A stretch of 64,000 nt of DNA from JAJEBT01 sp965221485. GTDB lineage: Bacteria > Pseudomonadota > Alphaproteobacteria > MPNO01 > UBA830. The translations under genes were made by a program, and so were the position numbers. Of the stretch, positions 19,028 through 27,587 are shown one piece after another (position 1 is the stretch's first letter; every line of letters starts with the position of its first letter). The stretch lies in NCBI GenBank assembly GCA_965221485.1, contig OZ244893.1:2666001-2730000 (forward strand). Reading direction: 5' to 3'. The notes under the pieces were generated by a model that worked only from the letters and a program-made list of their open reading frames with translations, searched no databases and was not told the DNA's origin.

Positions 19028-20232
19028 GGGGAAACGATACCGAGCAAATGAGCGAGATCCTTGAAAAATATTCGGCCGTGCGTCAGCGGGCTGGCCCTGA
19101 CCAGTTTCTTGTTCATATAAGCCTGCCAGGTCAGACGCTGCACATCAGGATCCCTGCAAATGCTGACAAAACGTTCCCGGCGCTGATCGCTGGCATACCA
19201 GAACCACTGCATCATGCCCAGGATCCAGAAGATACGGCGATTGGCTTTCATGAACCGCGCGCGCGCCGAGCGCAGCGCACGCGCGTCGTTCGTTGACAAC
19301 GCCTCGTCGATGGCCTCGGCGGCCAGACGGCCACCCAGCATCGCATAATAGATACCCTCGCCCGATGAGGGAGCAACTGCGCCGGCAGCGTCGCCCGCAA
19401 GCACCACGTCACGGCCGTTGTCCCACCGCTTGAGAACCTTGTAGGGAATCGGAGCCCCCTCGGTCCGGATGGTTTCGGATTCGTCAAGCCCGCAGGATTG
19501 CCGCAGCGTCCGCACGGCATCACGCAGCGAGAAGCCCTTGCGAGCCGTTCCTGTGCCGATGCTGGTCGTATCGCCATGGGGAAAGATCCAGGCATAGAAG
19601 TCCGGCGATAACCGGCCCTGGTAATAGACATCGCACCGGCTTCTGTCGAACATCGCACCGCCAAGCGGGGGAGAGCGGATGATTTCATGGTAGGCGAACA
19701 CACTGGGTGCCGGACCGATTCCCGGCAGCGCCTGGCCGGCAACCATCGACCTCGCGCCATCCGCGCCGACCACCATCCGCGCCCTGACAGCAGCTTCCCG
19801 ATCATGGCGATCGTCCCCGCTTCTGCGGTACGAGATCACGGCCGTGCCATCGCGATCACGGGTGAGGTTCATGAAACGGCCGTCTGCGCGCTCGGCGCCG
19901 CAGCGCTCGGCCCGTTGCCTGAGCCATTCGTCGTAATCGCAGCGATCAACCATTCCCACATAGCCGCCGTCGATCGGCATATCCACCTGGCGATTGCGGG
20001 GGGAAATCATCCGCGCCGATGTCGCCCGCGACACGATTAGATGATCCGGAATCTCGAAATCGCGGATCAGGCGCGGTGGAACCGCACCTCCGCAGGGTTT
20101 TATGCGGCCAGGCCGGTCGAGCAGAAGCACTTCGCGGCCTGCAGCCGCGAGGTCGGTGGCCGCGGTGGCACCTGCCGGGCCGCCGCCAACGATGACGGCA
20201 TCATAAGTCCGCATATGTCCCTCGCCTGTCAT
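19024..20232 (-). CDS. bchP: Geranylgeranyl diphosphate / bacteriochlorophyll geranylgeranyl reductase
   Basis: Reduces the geranylgeranyl tail to phytyl, the last bacteriochlorophyll a step. 402 residues (396 if ATG 20214 is used, which has GAGGGA before it). It has the FAD motif V-G-G-G-P-A-G-A, then K-P-C-G-G-A-V-P-P near residue 45 and G-D-A-A-G-A-V-A-P-S-S-G-E-G in the middle, all typical of BchP/ChlP. ATG 20232 overlaps the upstream transporter stop (ATGA). Confidence 0.95.
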   Translation of the reverse strand: MTGEGHMRTYDAVIVGGGPAGATAATDLAAAGREVLLLDRPGRIKPCGGAVPPRLIRDFEIPDHLIVSRATSARMISPRNRQVDMPIDGGYVGMVDRCDYDEWLRQRAERCGAERADGRFMNLTRDRDGTAVISYRRSGDDRHDREAAVRARMVVGADGARSMVAGQALPGIGPAPSVFAYHEIIRSPPLGGAMFDRSRCDVYYQGRLSPDFYAWIFPHGDTTSIGTGTARKGFSLRDAVRTLRQSCGLDESETIRTEGAPIPYKVLKRWDNGRDVVLAGDAAGAVAPSSGEGIYYAMLGGRLAAEAIDEALSTNDARALRSARARFMKANRRIFWILGMMQWFWYASDQRRERFVSICRDPDVQRLTWQAYMNKKLVRASPLTHGRIFFKDLAHLLGIVSP

Positions 20233-21587
20233 GAATGGATCGTTCCCGGGGAACGTACCGCAGCCTCCGGGGGCATGGGTACGGTCCGGTTCGGCAGCAC
20301 AGTACCCGCAAGCCGGAACGACAACAGGGCTGCGATCAGGAACAGAACCGCCTCAAGGGCGAAAACCGTAGCGTAAGCCGTGCCCAGATGAGAGATCAAT
20401 GCCCGCGAAATGTCGACAGCCGCCGTTCCTGCGAGGCCGCCGAGGCCGAAAGCAATCGCCTGTGCAGCGCCCCAGATCCCCATCCTGACACCTTCACGGT
20501 TTTGTCGTCCCTGGCCGGCCAACCCCATCATTGAACCGATTGCAGCAACGGCAAATATGCCGTTGGCCAATCCGAGAATGAAAACGTTGGCGCGCAACGG
20601 CCATTCGCCCCCGGCCAGACCTCCCAGCGTGAAACCCAGCAGGGCAAGAGCGGATCCCAGGCAGCCACCCACAGTCCACAGACGCATGGACCCCAGCCGT
20701 CGACCCCCGACAATCGTACCGCCAAAGGCGACGATGACCATGCCGAGCAGGACACCGGCATGCTGGACCCCTGCCAGTCTCGTAGACTCTCCGGGCGTCA
20801 TTCCGAACACGGCACCGGCAAACGGCTCAAGTATGAGATCCTGAGCGCTGTAGGCGAGCATGGCCACGAATACAAAAACCGCGAATCGCCGCGCCCGGGG
20901 CTCTGCCCAGATCTGCGCAAGCGCCACCAGAAAAGACGGCTTTTCGGCGCCGTCTGCGTCCGTTCCTTCTCGCGCAACACGGGCATCATGGCCCTCAACA
21001 CCCCAAAGGGCCAGCACCGTGACGACGACAGCAATAGCACAGACCGTCGAGGTCACCTGGATCAGCCTCAGGGAGGAGAAGGGATCCAGGAAATATCCGG
21101 CTATTGTGGCCGTGACCACAAATCCGGCAATCATCATCATCCATGTCATGCTGGCCGCTGCGGCCCGTCGCCGGGGTGAGACATGGGTTGCCAGAAGGAC
21201 CAGAAGGTTGGTGCCCGAAGCGCCGACCCCGATACCGATCAGCAGGAAGGCAATCGTTCCGAGCACGATTCCGTTGAAGGTACTGGTTGCCATCCACGCT
21301 GTGGCCAACGCAGCCAGGATCCCGCCAACCGCCAGCACGACCATGCCGCCTGCGATCCAGGGTGTGCGGCGCCCCCGAACGTCAGTACTGTAGCCCCAGC
21401 GCGGCCGGAGCACCTGAATGGCGTAGTGCACCCCAACAAAAATTCCCGGCAACACAGCCGGCAAGGCCAGCTCCACCACCATTACCCGGTTCATGGTCGA
21501 GGTGGTCAGCACGACGATCGAACCCAGCATGGTCTGGACCAGGCCAAGCCGCAATATGCCTATCCAGCCAAGGGTCGGTGCAGTCAT
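20229..21587 (-). CDS. BCD-family MFS transporter (PucC/LhaA paralogue, bchG-bchP linked)
   Basis: A 452-residue, 12-segment major-facilitator protein of the bacteriochlorophyll delivery family (the ORF428-type gene between bchG and bchP in many purple bacteria). N-R-V-M-V-V-E-L-A-L-P near residue 32 is the BCD signature also present in LhaA at 34.5 kb. The frame is open upstream to 21836, but that part reads as shadow of bchG. ATG 21587 overlaps the bchG stop (ATGA) and gives the family N-terminus. Probable role: pigment handling during LH1 or reaction-centre assembly. Confidence 0.9.
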   Translation of the reverse strand: MTAPTLGWIGILRLGLVQTMLGSIVVLTTSTMNRVMVVELALPAVLPGIFVGVHYAIQVLRPRWGYSTDVRGRRTPWIAGGMVVLAVGGILAALATAWMATSTFNGIVLGTIAFLLIGIGVGASGTNLLVLLATHVSPRRRAAAASMTWMMMIAGFVVTATIAGYFLDPFSSLRLIQVTSTVCAIAVVVTVLALWGVEGHDARVAREGTDADGAEKPSFLVALAQIWAEPRARRFAVFVFVAMLAYSAQDLILEPFAGAVFGMTPGESTRLAGVQHAGVLLGMVIVAFGGTIVGGRRLGSMRLWTVGGCLGSALALLGFTLGGLAGGEWPLRANVFILGLANGIFAVAAIGSMMGLAGQGRQNREGVRMGIWGAAQAIAFGLGGLAGTAAVDISRALISHLGTAYATVFALEAVLFLIAALLSFRLAGTVLPNRTVPMPPEAAVRSPGTIHS

Positions 21588-22510
21588 GGTACGGCAGCAA
21601 TCAGCGGGGCAATGGCCAGGGCCGAGATCAACATGCCGGTCACATAGAGGGTCGTCCCGGTCGCGTTGTACCACGGTGCCCGATCGCAGGGCTTCTTCAG
21701 GAGGCGGGCCATGAGAAGGAACTGGACGACAAGGAGCGCAGCGACCGCTCCTCCGTGAATTGGCCGGCCCCAATCGACCAGAAGACCGACCACAGCAATC
21801 TGTGGAAGCGCCATGACGATACAGGCGACGCGGCAAGCACGGTCGGGGCCAAGCTGCACGGGTAATGATCGCACACCCATCCGCCGGTCCCCGTCCAGGG
21901 CCTTGAAGTCGTTGAGGGTCATGATGCCGTGCGCGCCGATGCTGTAAAGGCCAGCGAGCAGAAGGACCGGAAGATCCGGCAGACCTCCGGCCAGGATCGC
22001 CGCAGCGGTGAACCAGGGTAGACCCTCATAGCAAAGACCGACCGCCGCATTGCCCCACCACCCGTTCGCCTTGAGACGAAACGGCGGTGCGCTGTAGGCC
22101 CACGCCAGGGCCAGGGCAACCAGGGTGGCAACGAAACCCCATAATCCGAGCAGCGTGGAAACCGCGAGCGATGCCACGGTCCATCCGATGGCAATACGGA
22201 GGCCCCAACGCCCCGGTATGCGACCCGACGGGATCGGGCGGTGAGGCTCGTTGATCTTGTCAACATGCCGATCGTACCAGTCGTTAACCGCCTGGCTGCA
22301 GCCGCACACCATGGGACCGGCCAGGACCACACCTACGGCCAGCACATACCAGCGATCGCCGGCGAGATGCACCGATGATGCCACACCGCAGCCGAACGCC
22401 CACATCGGGGCAAACCAGGTGATCGGTTTCAGAAGTTCAAGGACGGCCGCAGGGTCCGGACGATCCCGTTTTGAATGGATCGGGGCAGGGGCTGTCAAGT
22501 CACGCGGCAT
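21584..22510 (-). CDS. bchG: Bacteriochlorophyll synthase
   Basis: UbiA-family prenyltransferase that esterifies bacteriochlorophyllide a; 308 residues, about eight membrane segments. The metal motif N-D-W-Y-D-R-H-V-D is followed by I-N-E-P-H-R-P-I-P-S-G, diagnostic for ChlG/BchG. The frame is open to a TTG at 22531, but ATG 22510 fits better. The predicted promoter puts the transcription start at or within a base of this ATG, so the mRNA may be leaderless. First gene of the bchG-to-crtB series. Confidence 0.95.
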   Translation of the reverse strand: MPRDLTAPAPIHSKRDRPDPAAVLELLKPITWFAPMWAFGCGVASSVHLAGDRWYVLAVGVVLAGPMVCGCSQAVNDWYDRHVDKINEPHRPIPSGRIPGRWGLRIAIGWTVASLAVSTLLGLWGFVATLVALALAWAYSAPPFRLKANGWWGNAAVGLCYEGLPWFTAAAILAGGLPDLPVLLLAGLYSIGAHGIMTLNDFKALDGDRRMGVRSLPVQLGPDRACRVACIVMALPQIAVVGLLVDWGRPIHGGAVAALLVVQFLLMARLLKKPCDRAPWYNATGTTLYVTGMLISALAIAPLIAAVP

Positions 22511-22516
22511 GGCCGT

Positions 22517-22556
22517 AGTATAATTGGACAATTCACATCGTCAAACAATATGGACA
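22517..22556 (-). promoter_or_regulatory. bchG promoter with near-consensus PpsR box
   Basis: On the minus strand a -35 TTGACG (22539-22544) and a -10 TATACT (22517-22522) are 16 bp apart. The -35 lies inside TGT-N12-ACG (22539-22556), one base off the PpsR/CrtJ consensus TGT-N12-ACA, so a bound repressor would cover it. The position 8 bp downstream has only a half match. Confidence 0.6.
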
Positions 22557-22918
22557 TTCTCACCTCGAGTCCCGCACGGATTTTGGGACCCGCGTTCTCG
22601 GACTCTTCACAGCAGAAACCCCTCGGTGAAATCACGGCAATGGGCAGGTGGATAGATCTGGCTTTCAGGTCCGGAACGAACGGTCCGCGGCAGCCATGAA
22701 TAGCTGTCCGGCACCTGTGACGGGCCTGGTCAGGGCTGCCGTGACGCCCGAGAGAGGCAGTTTCGGTCTCCGCTTTACCCGAAGCCCTGGTCGGCACCCG
22801 TCGGCCCATCATGTCCTCATCGGGGACAGCGTCCCGAAGTGCGCCCGCTGACGAGTAACGGATCCGTTCCGACGGGTCAGCCGGCACTGGCAAACGGGGA
22901 AGACCCCGGACCGGCCGA
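22557..22918. other. Spacer between ppsR and bchG promoter
   Basis: About 360 bp beyond the bchG promoter elements. No gene-like frame or clear hairpin with a T-run was seen. It separates the aerR-ppsR pair from the bchG series, which therefore probably has its own promoter. Confidence 0.4.
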
Positions 22919-24313
22919 TCACTTGTCGCCAAAATCGTACCGCCGGAGTTTCACGTAAAACCCCTGGCGGCTGAGGCCGAGAAGTTTTGCTGCGGAAGCC
23001 CGGTTACCGCCGGTCAGCATCAGGGCCGACTGTATGCAGAGGCGCTCGATCTCGTCAGTCGTCTGCTGGACGATCTGTTTGAGCGTGAGCTTGCCGATGA
23101 GTTCGACCAACCCGTCCCCCGAGCCCGGGGCAGTGCCACCGGCTGCTTCGGGAACAAGGCGCTGGTCGACATTTCGGATCACGAACGCCAGGGCAGTGCC
23201 ATCGGATCCGGTCATGGAAGCCGACGAAATCTCGACATTTGTCTCCATTCCGATCTCGCCGGTCACCGTCGTTGCATAATTCTGGAGCCGGCCGTGCTTG
23301 CGAACATTCGACAGGAACACACCCAGATCGGTTCCGGGCCGCCCCAGCCACTGATCGAGCGAATGGCCACATGCCTGTTCCTCTGACGACAGCTGGGCCA
23401 GGGACTGAAAGGACACATTGGCGCGGATCACACGGCCACGATCGTCGGTCACCACGATGCCGTCCGGAACCGCATCAAACAGACGATCAAGCATCGCCGA
23501 TCGCGAAGAGTCGGGCTCGGGCGCCCCACCGGCGGAAACAACAATCCGCAACATCACGAAAGACGCAGGGGCCAGGCGTACGTAGCGGGCATTCACCCTG
23601 AAATTGCGCCCATCCTGTCCGCGCAGGACCTCTTCGACCTCGCGATCGGAGCCGAGGCGGGCCTTGGCAACCAGAGATTGCACCAGTCGCGGGTCGCTGT
23701 CACGGAAGGCCTCCGACAGTCCGGTATTGACGATAAGGTTCCTGGTCCGGCCCAGAACCGCGGCTGCGGCCTCGTTGGCCTCCAGTACGGTTTCCGTTTC
23801 CGGATCGATTGTCAGCACCGCTTCCCGGGAGTTTCTGAACAATATCTGGTAGCGGGTTTCAGCCTGGCGCACGCGGGCCGATTCCCGTTCCAGAGTGATT
23901 TGTGCCTCGACCAGCCGCTGCTGGACCTCAGCCATCGGTCGCATGTCCCGTCCCATGGCGACGACCGTTCCGGCGTCGTCCACGCGCACAGCCCTGAAGG
24001 AAAACGGGATATCATTGCTGGCGTCGCCGACGAAGTTGATCTGACGCCAGCGTTCGCCATCGCCATTACGCGCCGCCTCCAGAAGTTCCGTTACCTTCGG
24101 CCCACTCTCGACGGTGACCAGATCGGCCCACTTCTGCTGCGTCGGAGGTTCGGCGAAATAGCCGTTCGGATCGCCCGCCGAGTCGTCATAGTCCGCGACC
24201 ACATCGTCAGGACCGATCACGAGCACAAGATCACTCGCCCGCGTGATCAGTTCCGCACCACGCGAAGGTGCAAGCCTGTTCAGCGCGTCTTCCAGAGGTC
24301 TGGGCACCTTCAC
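22919..24313 (-). CDS. ppsR: PpsR/CrtJ photosynthesis-gene repressor (cysteine-containing copy)
   Basis: A 464-residue PAS-PAS-HTH repressor of bch, crt and other photosynthesis genes under oxygen or light. It has an N-terminal domain (about 20-125), a coiled linker (Q-Q-R-L-V-E-A-Q), PAS domains near 150-260 and 272-385, and a Fis-type HTH at about 422-455 (N-R-A-S-A-A-K-L-L-G-L-S-R-Q-G-F-Y). It has two cysteines, C315 and C426; the latter is at the HTH position where CrtJ/PpsR carry their redox-active cysteine. It lies 67 nt downstream of aerR on the same strand. Confidence 0.95.
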   Translation of the reverse strand: MKVPRPLEDALNRLAPSRGAELITRASDLVLVIGPDDVVADYDDSAGDPNGYFAEPPTQQKWADLVTVESGPKVTELLEAARNGDGERWRQINFVGDASNDIPFSFRAVRVDDAGTVVAMGRDMRPMAEVQQRLVEAQITLERESARVRQAETRYQILFRNSREAVLTIDPETETVLEANEAAAAVLGRTRNLIVNTGLSEAFRDSDPRLVQSLVAKARLGSDREVEEVLRGQDGRNFRVNARYVRLAPASFVMLRIVVSAGGAPEPDSSRSAMLDRLFDAVPDGIVVTDDRGRVIRANVSFQSLAQLSSEEQACGHSLDQWLGRPGTDLGVFLSNVRKHGRLQNYATTVTGEIGMETNVEISSASMTGSDGTALAFVIRNVDQRLVPEAAGGTAPGSGDGLVELIGKLTLKQIVQQTTDEIERLCIQSALMLTGGNRASAAKLLGLSRQGFYVKLRRYDFGDK

Positions 24314-24380
24314 GGACCTGTGCTTTGCTTGGCTTGAACCGGTCTTGCCCCAGCGGTCCTGCCGGCAAGACCGGGAGGCA

Positions 24381-25319
24381 TCAGTTTGTGCCGACGGAAT
24401 TTCCCATCGCCCGGACTGGCAGTCCGCTGGATACCCGGGCCGCTATTTCAAGCGCGTGCCGGGTATCGCACGCGACCGTGTCAGCACCCGCTTCGCTGAC
24501 CAGATCGGGTTCGGCAGAAAATACGTGGCCGCCCACCATGATATGTGCAGCGTCAGCGCCCATATGATTGCGAACGGACGAAATCGCGGTCTTGAGGGAT
24601 GGAAACGCGGCTTTGCTGCTGCATGTCAGCCCGACGATCTGCGCATGGCTTTGTGCGACAGAGTCAGCGACATCGGCCATGGTCTGCGGAAATTCGAGTC
24701 TCGTGGTCCAGGAGGCACGGGTAAAGAAATCCGCCACCATCGTCAGACCCAGAATATGCTGCTCGCCGGGAGGAACGATGAACAGGACCTCTCCGGCACT
24801 TCCCTCGGCATGGCTCTCGGGCTCGCGGTTTTCACGGAGCCTGTGGAGGACATCGTGAAGCAGGAGGAGGCCGAGCGTTACCTCCGCGAAGCCGCACTGA
24901 TCCTTCACCCACCAGTCACCGAGAAGGCGCGCAGCCGGTGTCAACAGATCCGTGCACAAGGCTTCGTCGCTGATGCCCTCATCCAGAAGTTGCTCAACCA
25001 TGGCGAGGGCGCCGTCCGAGTCACTCCTGACAAGATGTCCGGCAAACTCCGTGACCATGTCACTGTCGATGACCTTGCGGACTGGCGACCAGAGCGGCGA
25101 AATCCGCAGGTCGCGCGGCAGACGATCACCGTCGCGGTTCTCGAGGAGATGCGGAATGATCGCCTTGTCGATGGTCTCCCTTATATCTTCGCGGCTTCGC
25201 GGAATGAGAGCGTCGATCGCGTCCGTCTTCCGTCCGGTGATCATTCTCAGCTTGTCTGCAATCGTAACCGCCACGGTCGAGTACCATCCTGGACTTAGCG
25301 TTCGCCTGAGCCTCGGCAT
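24381..25319 (-). CDS. aerR: AerR/PpaA-type B12-binding antirepressor
   Basis: A 312-residue cobalamin-binding regulator that in relatives binds adenosyl-B12, responds to light and counters PpsR/CrtJ. It contains a helical SCHIC-like cap (about 95-165, with W-W-V-K-D-Q-C-G-F-A-E-V-T) and a Rossmann-like B12 domain (178-300). H188 in G-E-Q-H-I-L-G is in the position of the histidine reported to bind cobalamin in AerR. A strong AAGGAGGG precedes ATG 25319. It is transcribed divergently from bchF. Confidence 0.92.
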   Translation of the reverse strand: MPRLRRTLSPGWYSTVAVTIADKLRMITGRKTDAIDALIPRSREDIRETIDKAIIPHLLENRDGDRLPRDLRISPLWSPVRKVIDSDMVTEFAGHLVRSDSDGALAMVEQLLDEGISDEALCTDLLTPAARLLGDWWVKDQCGFAEVTLGLLLLHDVLHRLRENREPESHAEGSAGEVLFIVPPGEQHILGLTMVADFFTRASWTTRLEFPQTMADVADSVAQSHAQIVGLTCSSKAAFPSLKTAISSVRNHMGADAAHIMVGGHVFSAEPDLVSEAGADTVACDTRHALEIAARVSSGLPVRAMGNSVGTN

Positions 25320-25441
25320 CGGTTCCCTCCTTCAAACAGACGACCGGGTCCGGTCGCCCCGGCAGCTGTCCAGACACCGGACACCGCCGTCTTGTCCTCA
25401 AGGGGTTATCTCTCCGCCATTGCCTGGGCACTTCCTGCACC

Positions 25442-25471
25442 CTTATAGTCAATAGCCTTAAACAGTGTCAA
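25442..25471 (-). promoter_or_regulatory. aerR promoter
   Basis: On the minus strand TTGACA (25466-25471) and TATAAG (25442-25447) are 18 bp apart, about 120 nt upstream of the aerR ATG. The -35 is an arm of an 8-bp inverted repeat whose other arm holds the bchF -35. Confidence 0.6.
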
Positions 25472-25490
25472 GTGTAATTTTTTGTTGACA
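25447..25490. promoter_or_regulatory. Tandem PpsR boxes between aerR and bchF
   Basis: A perfect TGT-N12-ACA (25473-25490) and a one-mismatch AGT-N12-ACA (25447-25464) are separated by 8 bp, the spacing typical of PpsR/CrtJ operators. Together they cover the -35 elements of both divergent promoters and the aerR -10. Confidence 0.75.
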
Positions 25491-25513
25491 CTCCCTTGAG
25501 GGCAGGTTACGCT
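25485..25513 (+). promoter_or_regulatory. bchF promoter
   Basis: TTGACA (25485-25490) and TACGCT (25508-25513) are 17 bp apart. The -35 forms the right half of the PpsR box. The predicted leader is about 140 nt. Confidence 0.65.
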
Positions 25514-25610
25514 ACCTGCAATGAACGTGATCCTTCACCATCTGGTCGGTCAGAAATGCTTGGAAAAAGGGTATTCATGGTCATTCCGGTACGAGCGGTT
25601 GGTGAACGGT

Positions 25611-25628
25611 TGTCAAGTTCGTTTAACA
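25611..25628. promoter_or_regulatory. Third PpsR box, in the bchF leader
   Basis: A perfect TGT-N12-ACA about 100 bp downstream of the bchF promoter and 32 bp before its ATG. No partner box is seen 8 bp on either side. It could act as a roadblock, allow looping with the upstream pair, or serve an unseen second promoter. Confidence 0.6.
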
Positions 25629-25659
25629 CTTTGGACGATTCGTTGAAGGGTGTCAAACC

Positions 25660-26268
25660 ATGTATGTCTTCGGGCCGGGAACGGTTCTAGATACCTGGAC
25701 AGCCGCCGTCGATTGCAGCCCCTGGTCGGCGCATAGCGGAACCAATTCCTGTTCACGGGCCTCGACCGGCAAGCCGAGGAGTTCGCTCTACACGCCTGAA
25801 GAACGCCAGCGGCGCGATGCGACGCCATGGACCCTGGTCCAGGCCATCCTCGCGCCGTTCCAGTTCCTGGTGTTCCTGGTCAGTCTGGGACTCGTGATCA
25901 CGTTCCTGATGACCGGGGCCGCCGAAGCGGCCGCAACCTGGTCCATCGTGATCAAGACACTCGTCCTCTATGCCATCATGGTCACGGGGGCAATCTGGGA
26001 ACGGATCGTGTTCGGCCGATACCTGTTCGCGCCGGCCTTTTTCTGGGAAGATGCCGGCAGCATCCTGGTCCTCGTCCTGCACACACTCTACCTTGTGGCC
26101 CTGGCGTCTGGCCAGGTTGACGTCCAGACACTGATGGTCATCGCACTTGCTGCATACGCATCCTATGTGGTCAATGCGGGCCAGTTCATTCTCAAATTCA
26201 GCAAGGGCCGCTCCGACCGACGGCGCGTTGCAGAGCCGGACGACCGGCTGGGGCCCTGCCCGGAATGA
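25660..26268 (+). CDS. bchF: 2-vinyl bacteriochlorophyllide hydratase
   Basis: Hydrates the 3-vinyl group on the way to bacteriochlorophyll a. 202 residues. The conserved body starts at L-Y-T-P-E-E-R-Q-R-R-D-A-T-P-W-T (about residue 43) and contains several membrane segments and W-E-R-I-V-F-G-R-Y-L-F-A-P-A-F-F-W-E-D. GAAGGG lies 9 nt before ATG 25660, and no other ATG precedes the conserved part, so the roughly 42-residue N-terminal extension appears genuine. First gene of the long plus-strand operon; its stop overlaps bchN (ATGA). Confidence 0.93.
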   Translation: MYVFGPGTVLDTWTAAVDCSPWSAHSGTNSCSRASTGKPRSSLYTPEERQRRDATPWTLVQAILAPFQFLVFLVSLGLVITFLMTGAAEAAATWSIVIKTLVLYAIMVTGAIWERIVFGRYLFAPAFFWEDAGSILVLVLHTLYLVALASGQVDVQTLMVIALAAYASYVVNAGQFILKFSKGRSDRRRVAEPDDRLGPCPE

Positions 26269-27584
26269 GCCAGATCAGCGCCAGCCAGACGATGCCGATT
26301 TCCGGAAATCCGGAATTTCAGGGTTCGGCACGTTCGGATGGCGCACCGGCCATTCTTCGGGAGACCGGGCAGCGCGAGGTGTTTTGCGGCCTGACCGGAA
26401 TTGTCTGGCTGCACCGCAAGATCCAGGACGCCTTTTTCCTCGTGGTCGGTTCGCGAACCTGCGCTCACCTGCTGCAATCCGCTGCAGGCGTGATGATTTT
26501 CGCGGAACCCCGCTTTGCAACTGCGATCATAGACGAGCGCGATCTTGCCGGCATGGCCGACGCCATTGAGGAGCTCGACCGGGTCGTCGAGGAGCTGGTC
26601 TCCTATCGTCCCGATATCAAGCTCCTTTTTCTGGTCGGATCCTGTCCTTCGGAAGTCATCAAGCTTGATCTTTCGCGCGCTGCAGCCCGTCTGTCCGGCC
26701 AGTATTCCGGTCGCGTCCGCGTGCTGCATTTCTCGGGCAGTGGTATCGAAACCACCTTTACCCAGGGCGAAGATGCTTGCCTGGCAGCGCTGGTACCGGT
26801 CATGCCGGATGAACCGGAGGACGCTTCCGGTTCGCTCCTCGTGGTCGGCACCCTGGCCGATGTCGTTGAAGACCAGTTTCGCCGCCTGTTTGCCGACATC
26901 GGCACCGCTCCGGTCCAGTTCCTGCCGCCACGCCGCGCCGATGACTTGCCGGCGGTTGGAAAAAAAACACGATATCTGCTGGCGCAGCCCTATCTTGCGG
27001 CAACAGCGCTGGCCCTTGAAGAGCGCGGCGCGGTACGTATCGACGCCCCGTTTCCGCTCGGGGTTGAAGGGACCACCGCATGGCTTCGCGCCGCGGCGGA
27101 CGCCTGGGACGTGAGTCCGGCGCACTTCGATGCCGCGACCGCCGCCGCGTCAGCCCGTGCCGAGAGCGCGCTGTCCCGATATCGGGACGAACTCCGCGGA
27201 CAAAGCGTCTTCCTGTTTCCCGACTCCCAGCTGGAGATCCCGCTCGCGCGCTTTCTCGTACGCGAGATGGGCATGAAGGCCGTCGAGGTCGGAACTCCGT
27301 ACCTGCACCGCCAGCACATGGCCCCGGACATGGCGTTGCTTCCGTCAACCACCCGCTACAGCGAAGGCCAGGATGTGGAACGGCAACTCGACCGATGCCG
27401 GACCGAGCGGCCTGACATCACGGTGTGCGGCCTGGGACTTGCCAACCCGCTGGAGGCCGAGGGCCTGACGACAAAATGGTCCATCGAACTCCTGTTCACG
27501 CCGATCCAGGGTTACGAGCAGGCAGCCGACCTCGCGGAACTGTTCGCCCGGCCACTGGTGCGGCGAACACGATTGGCAGCGTGA
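26265..27584 (+). CDS. bchN: Light-independent protochlorophyllide reductase subunit N
   Basis: NifD-like subunit of the BchNB catalytic heterotetramer, which reduces ring D of protochlorophyllide in the dark with electrons from BchL. 439 residues. Its [4Fe-4S] cysteines are C41, C66 and C127, matching the three BchN ligands. The cluster is oxygen-sensitive. ATGA overlap with bchF; 3 nt gap to bchB. Confidence 0.97.
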   Translation: MSQISASQTMPISGNPEFQGSARSDGAPAILRETGQREVFCGLTGIVWLHRKIQDAFFLVVGSRTCAHLLQSAAGVMIFAEPRFATAIIDERDLAGMADAIEELDRVVEELVSYRPDIKLLFLVGSCPSEVIKLDLSRAAARLSGQYSGRVRVLHFSGSGIETTFTQGEDACLAALVPVMPDEPEDASGSLLVVGTLADVVEDQFRRLFADIGTAPVQFLPPRRADDLPAVGKKTRYLLAQPYLAATALALEERGAVRIDAPFPLGVEGTTAWLRAAADAWDVSPAHFDAATAAASARAESALSRYRDELRGQSVFLFPDSQLEIPLARFLVREMGMKAVEVGTPYLHRQHMAPDMALLPSTTRYSEGQDVERQLDRCRTERPDITVCGLGLANPLEAEGLTTKWSIELLFTPIQGYEQAADLAELFARPLVRRTRLAA

Positions 27585-27587
27585 CCG

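Noticed and set aside
22495..22932. 145-codon minus-strand frame between ppsR and bchG
   Set aside because: No coding character, and it overlaps the bchG promoter and PpsR box.
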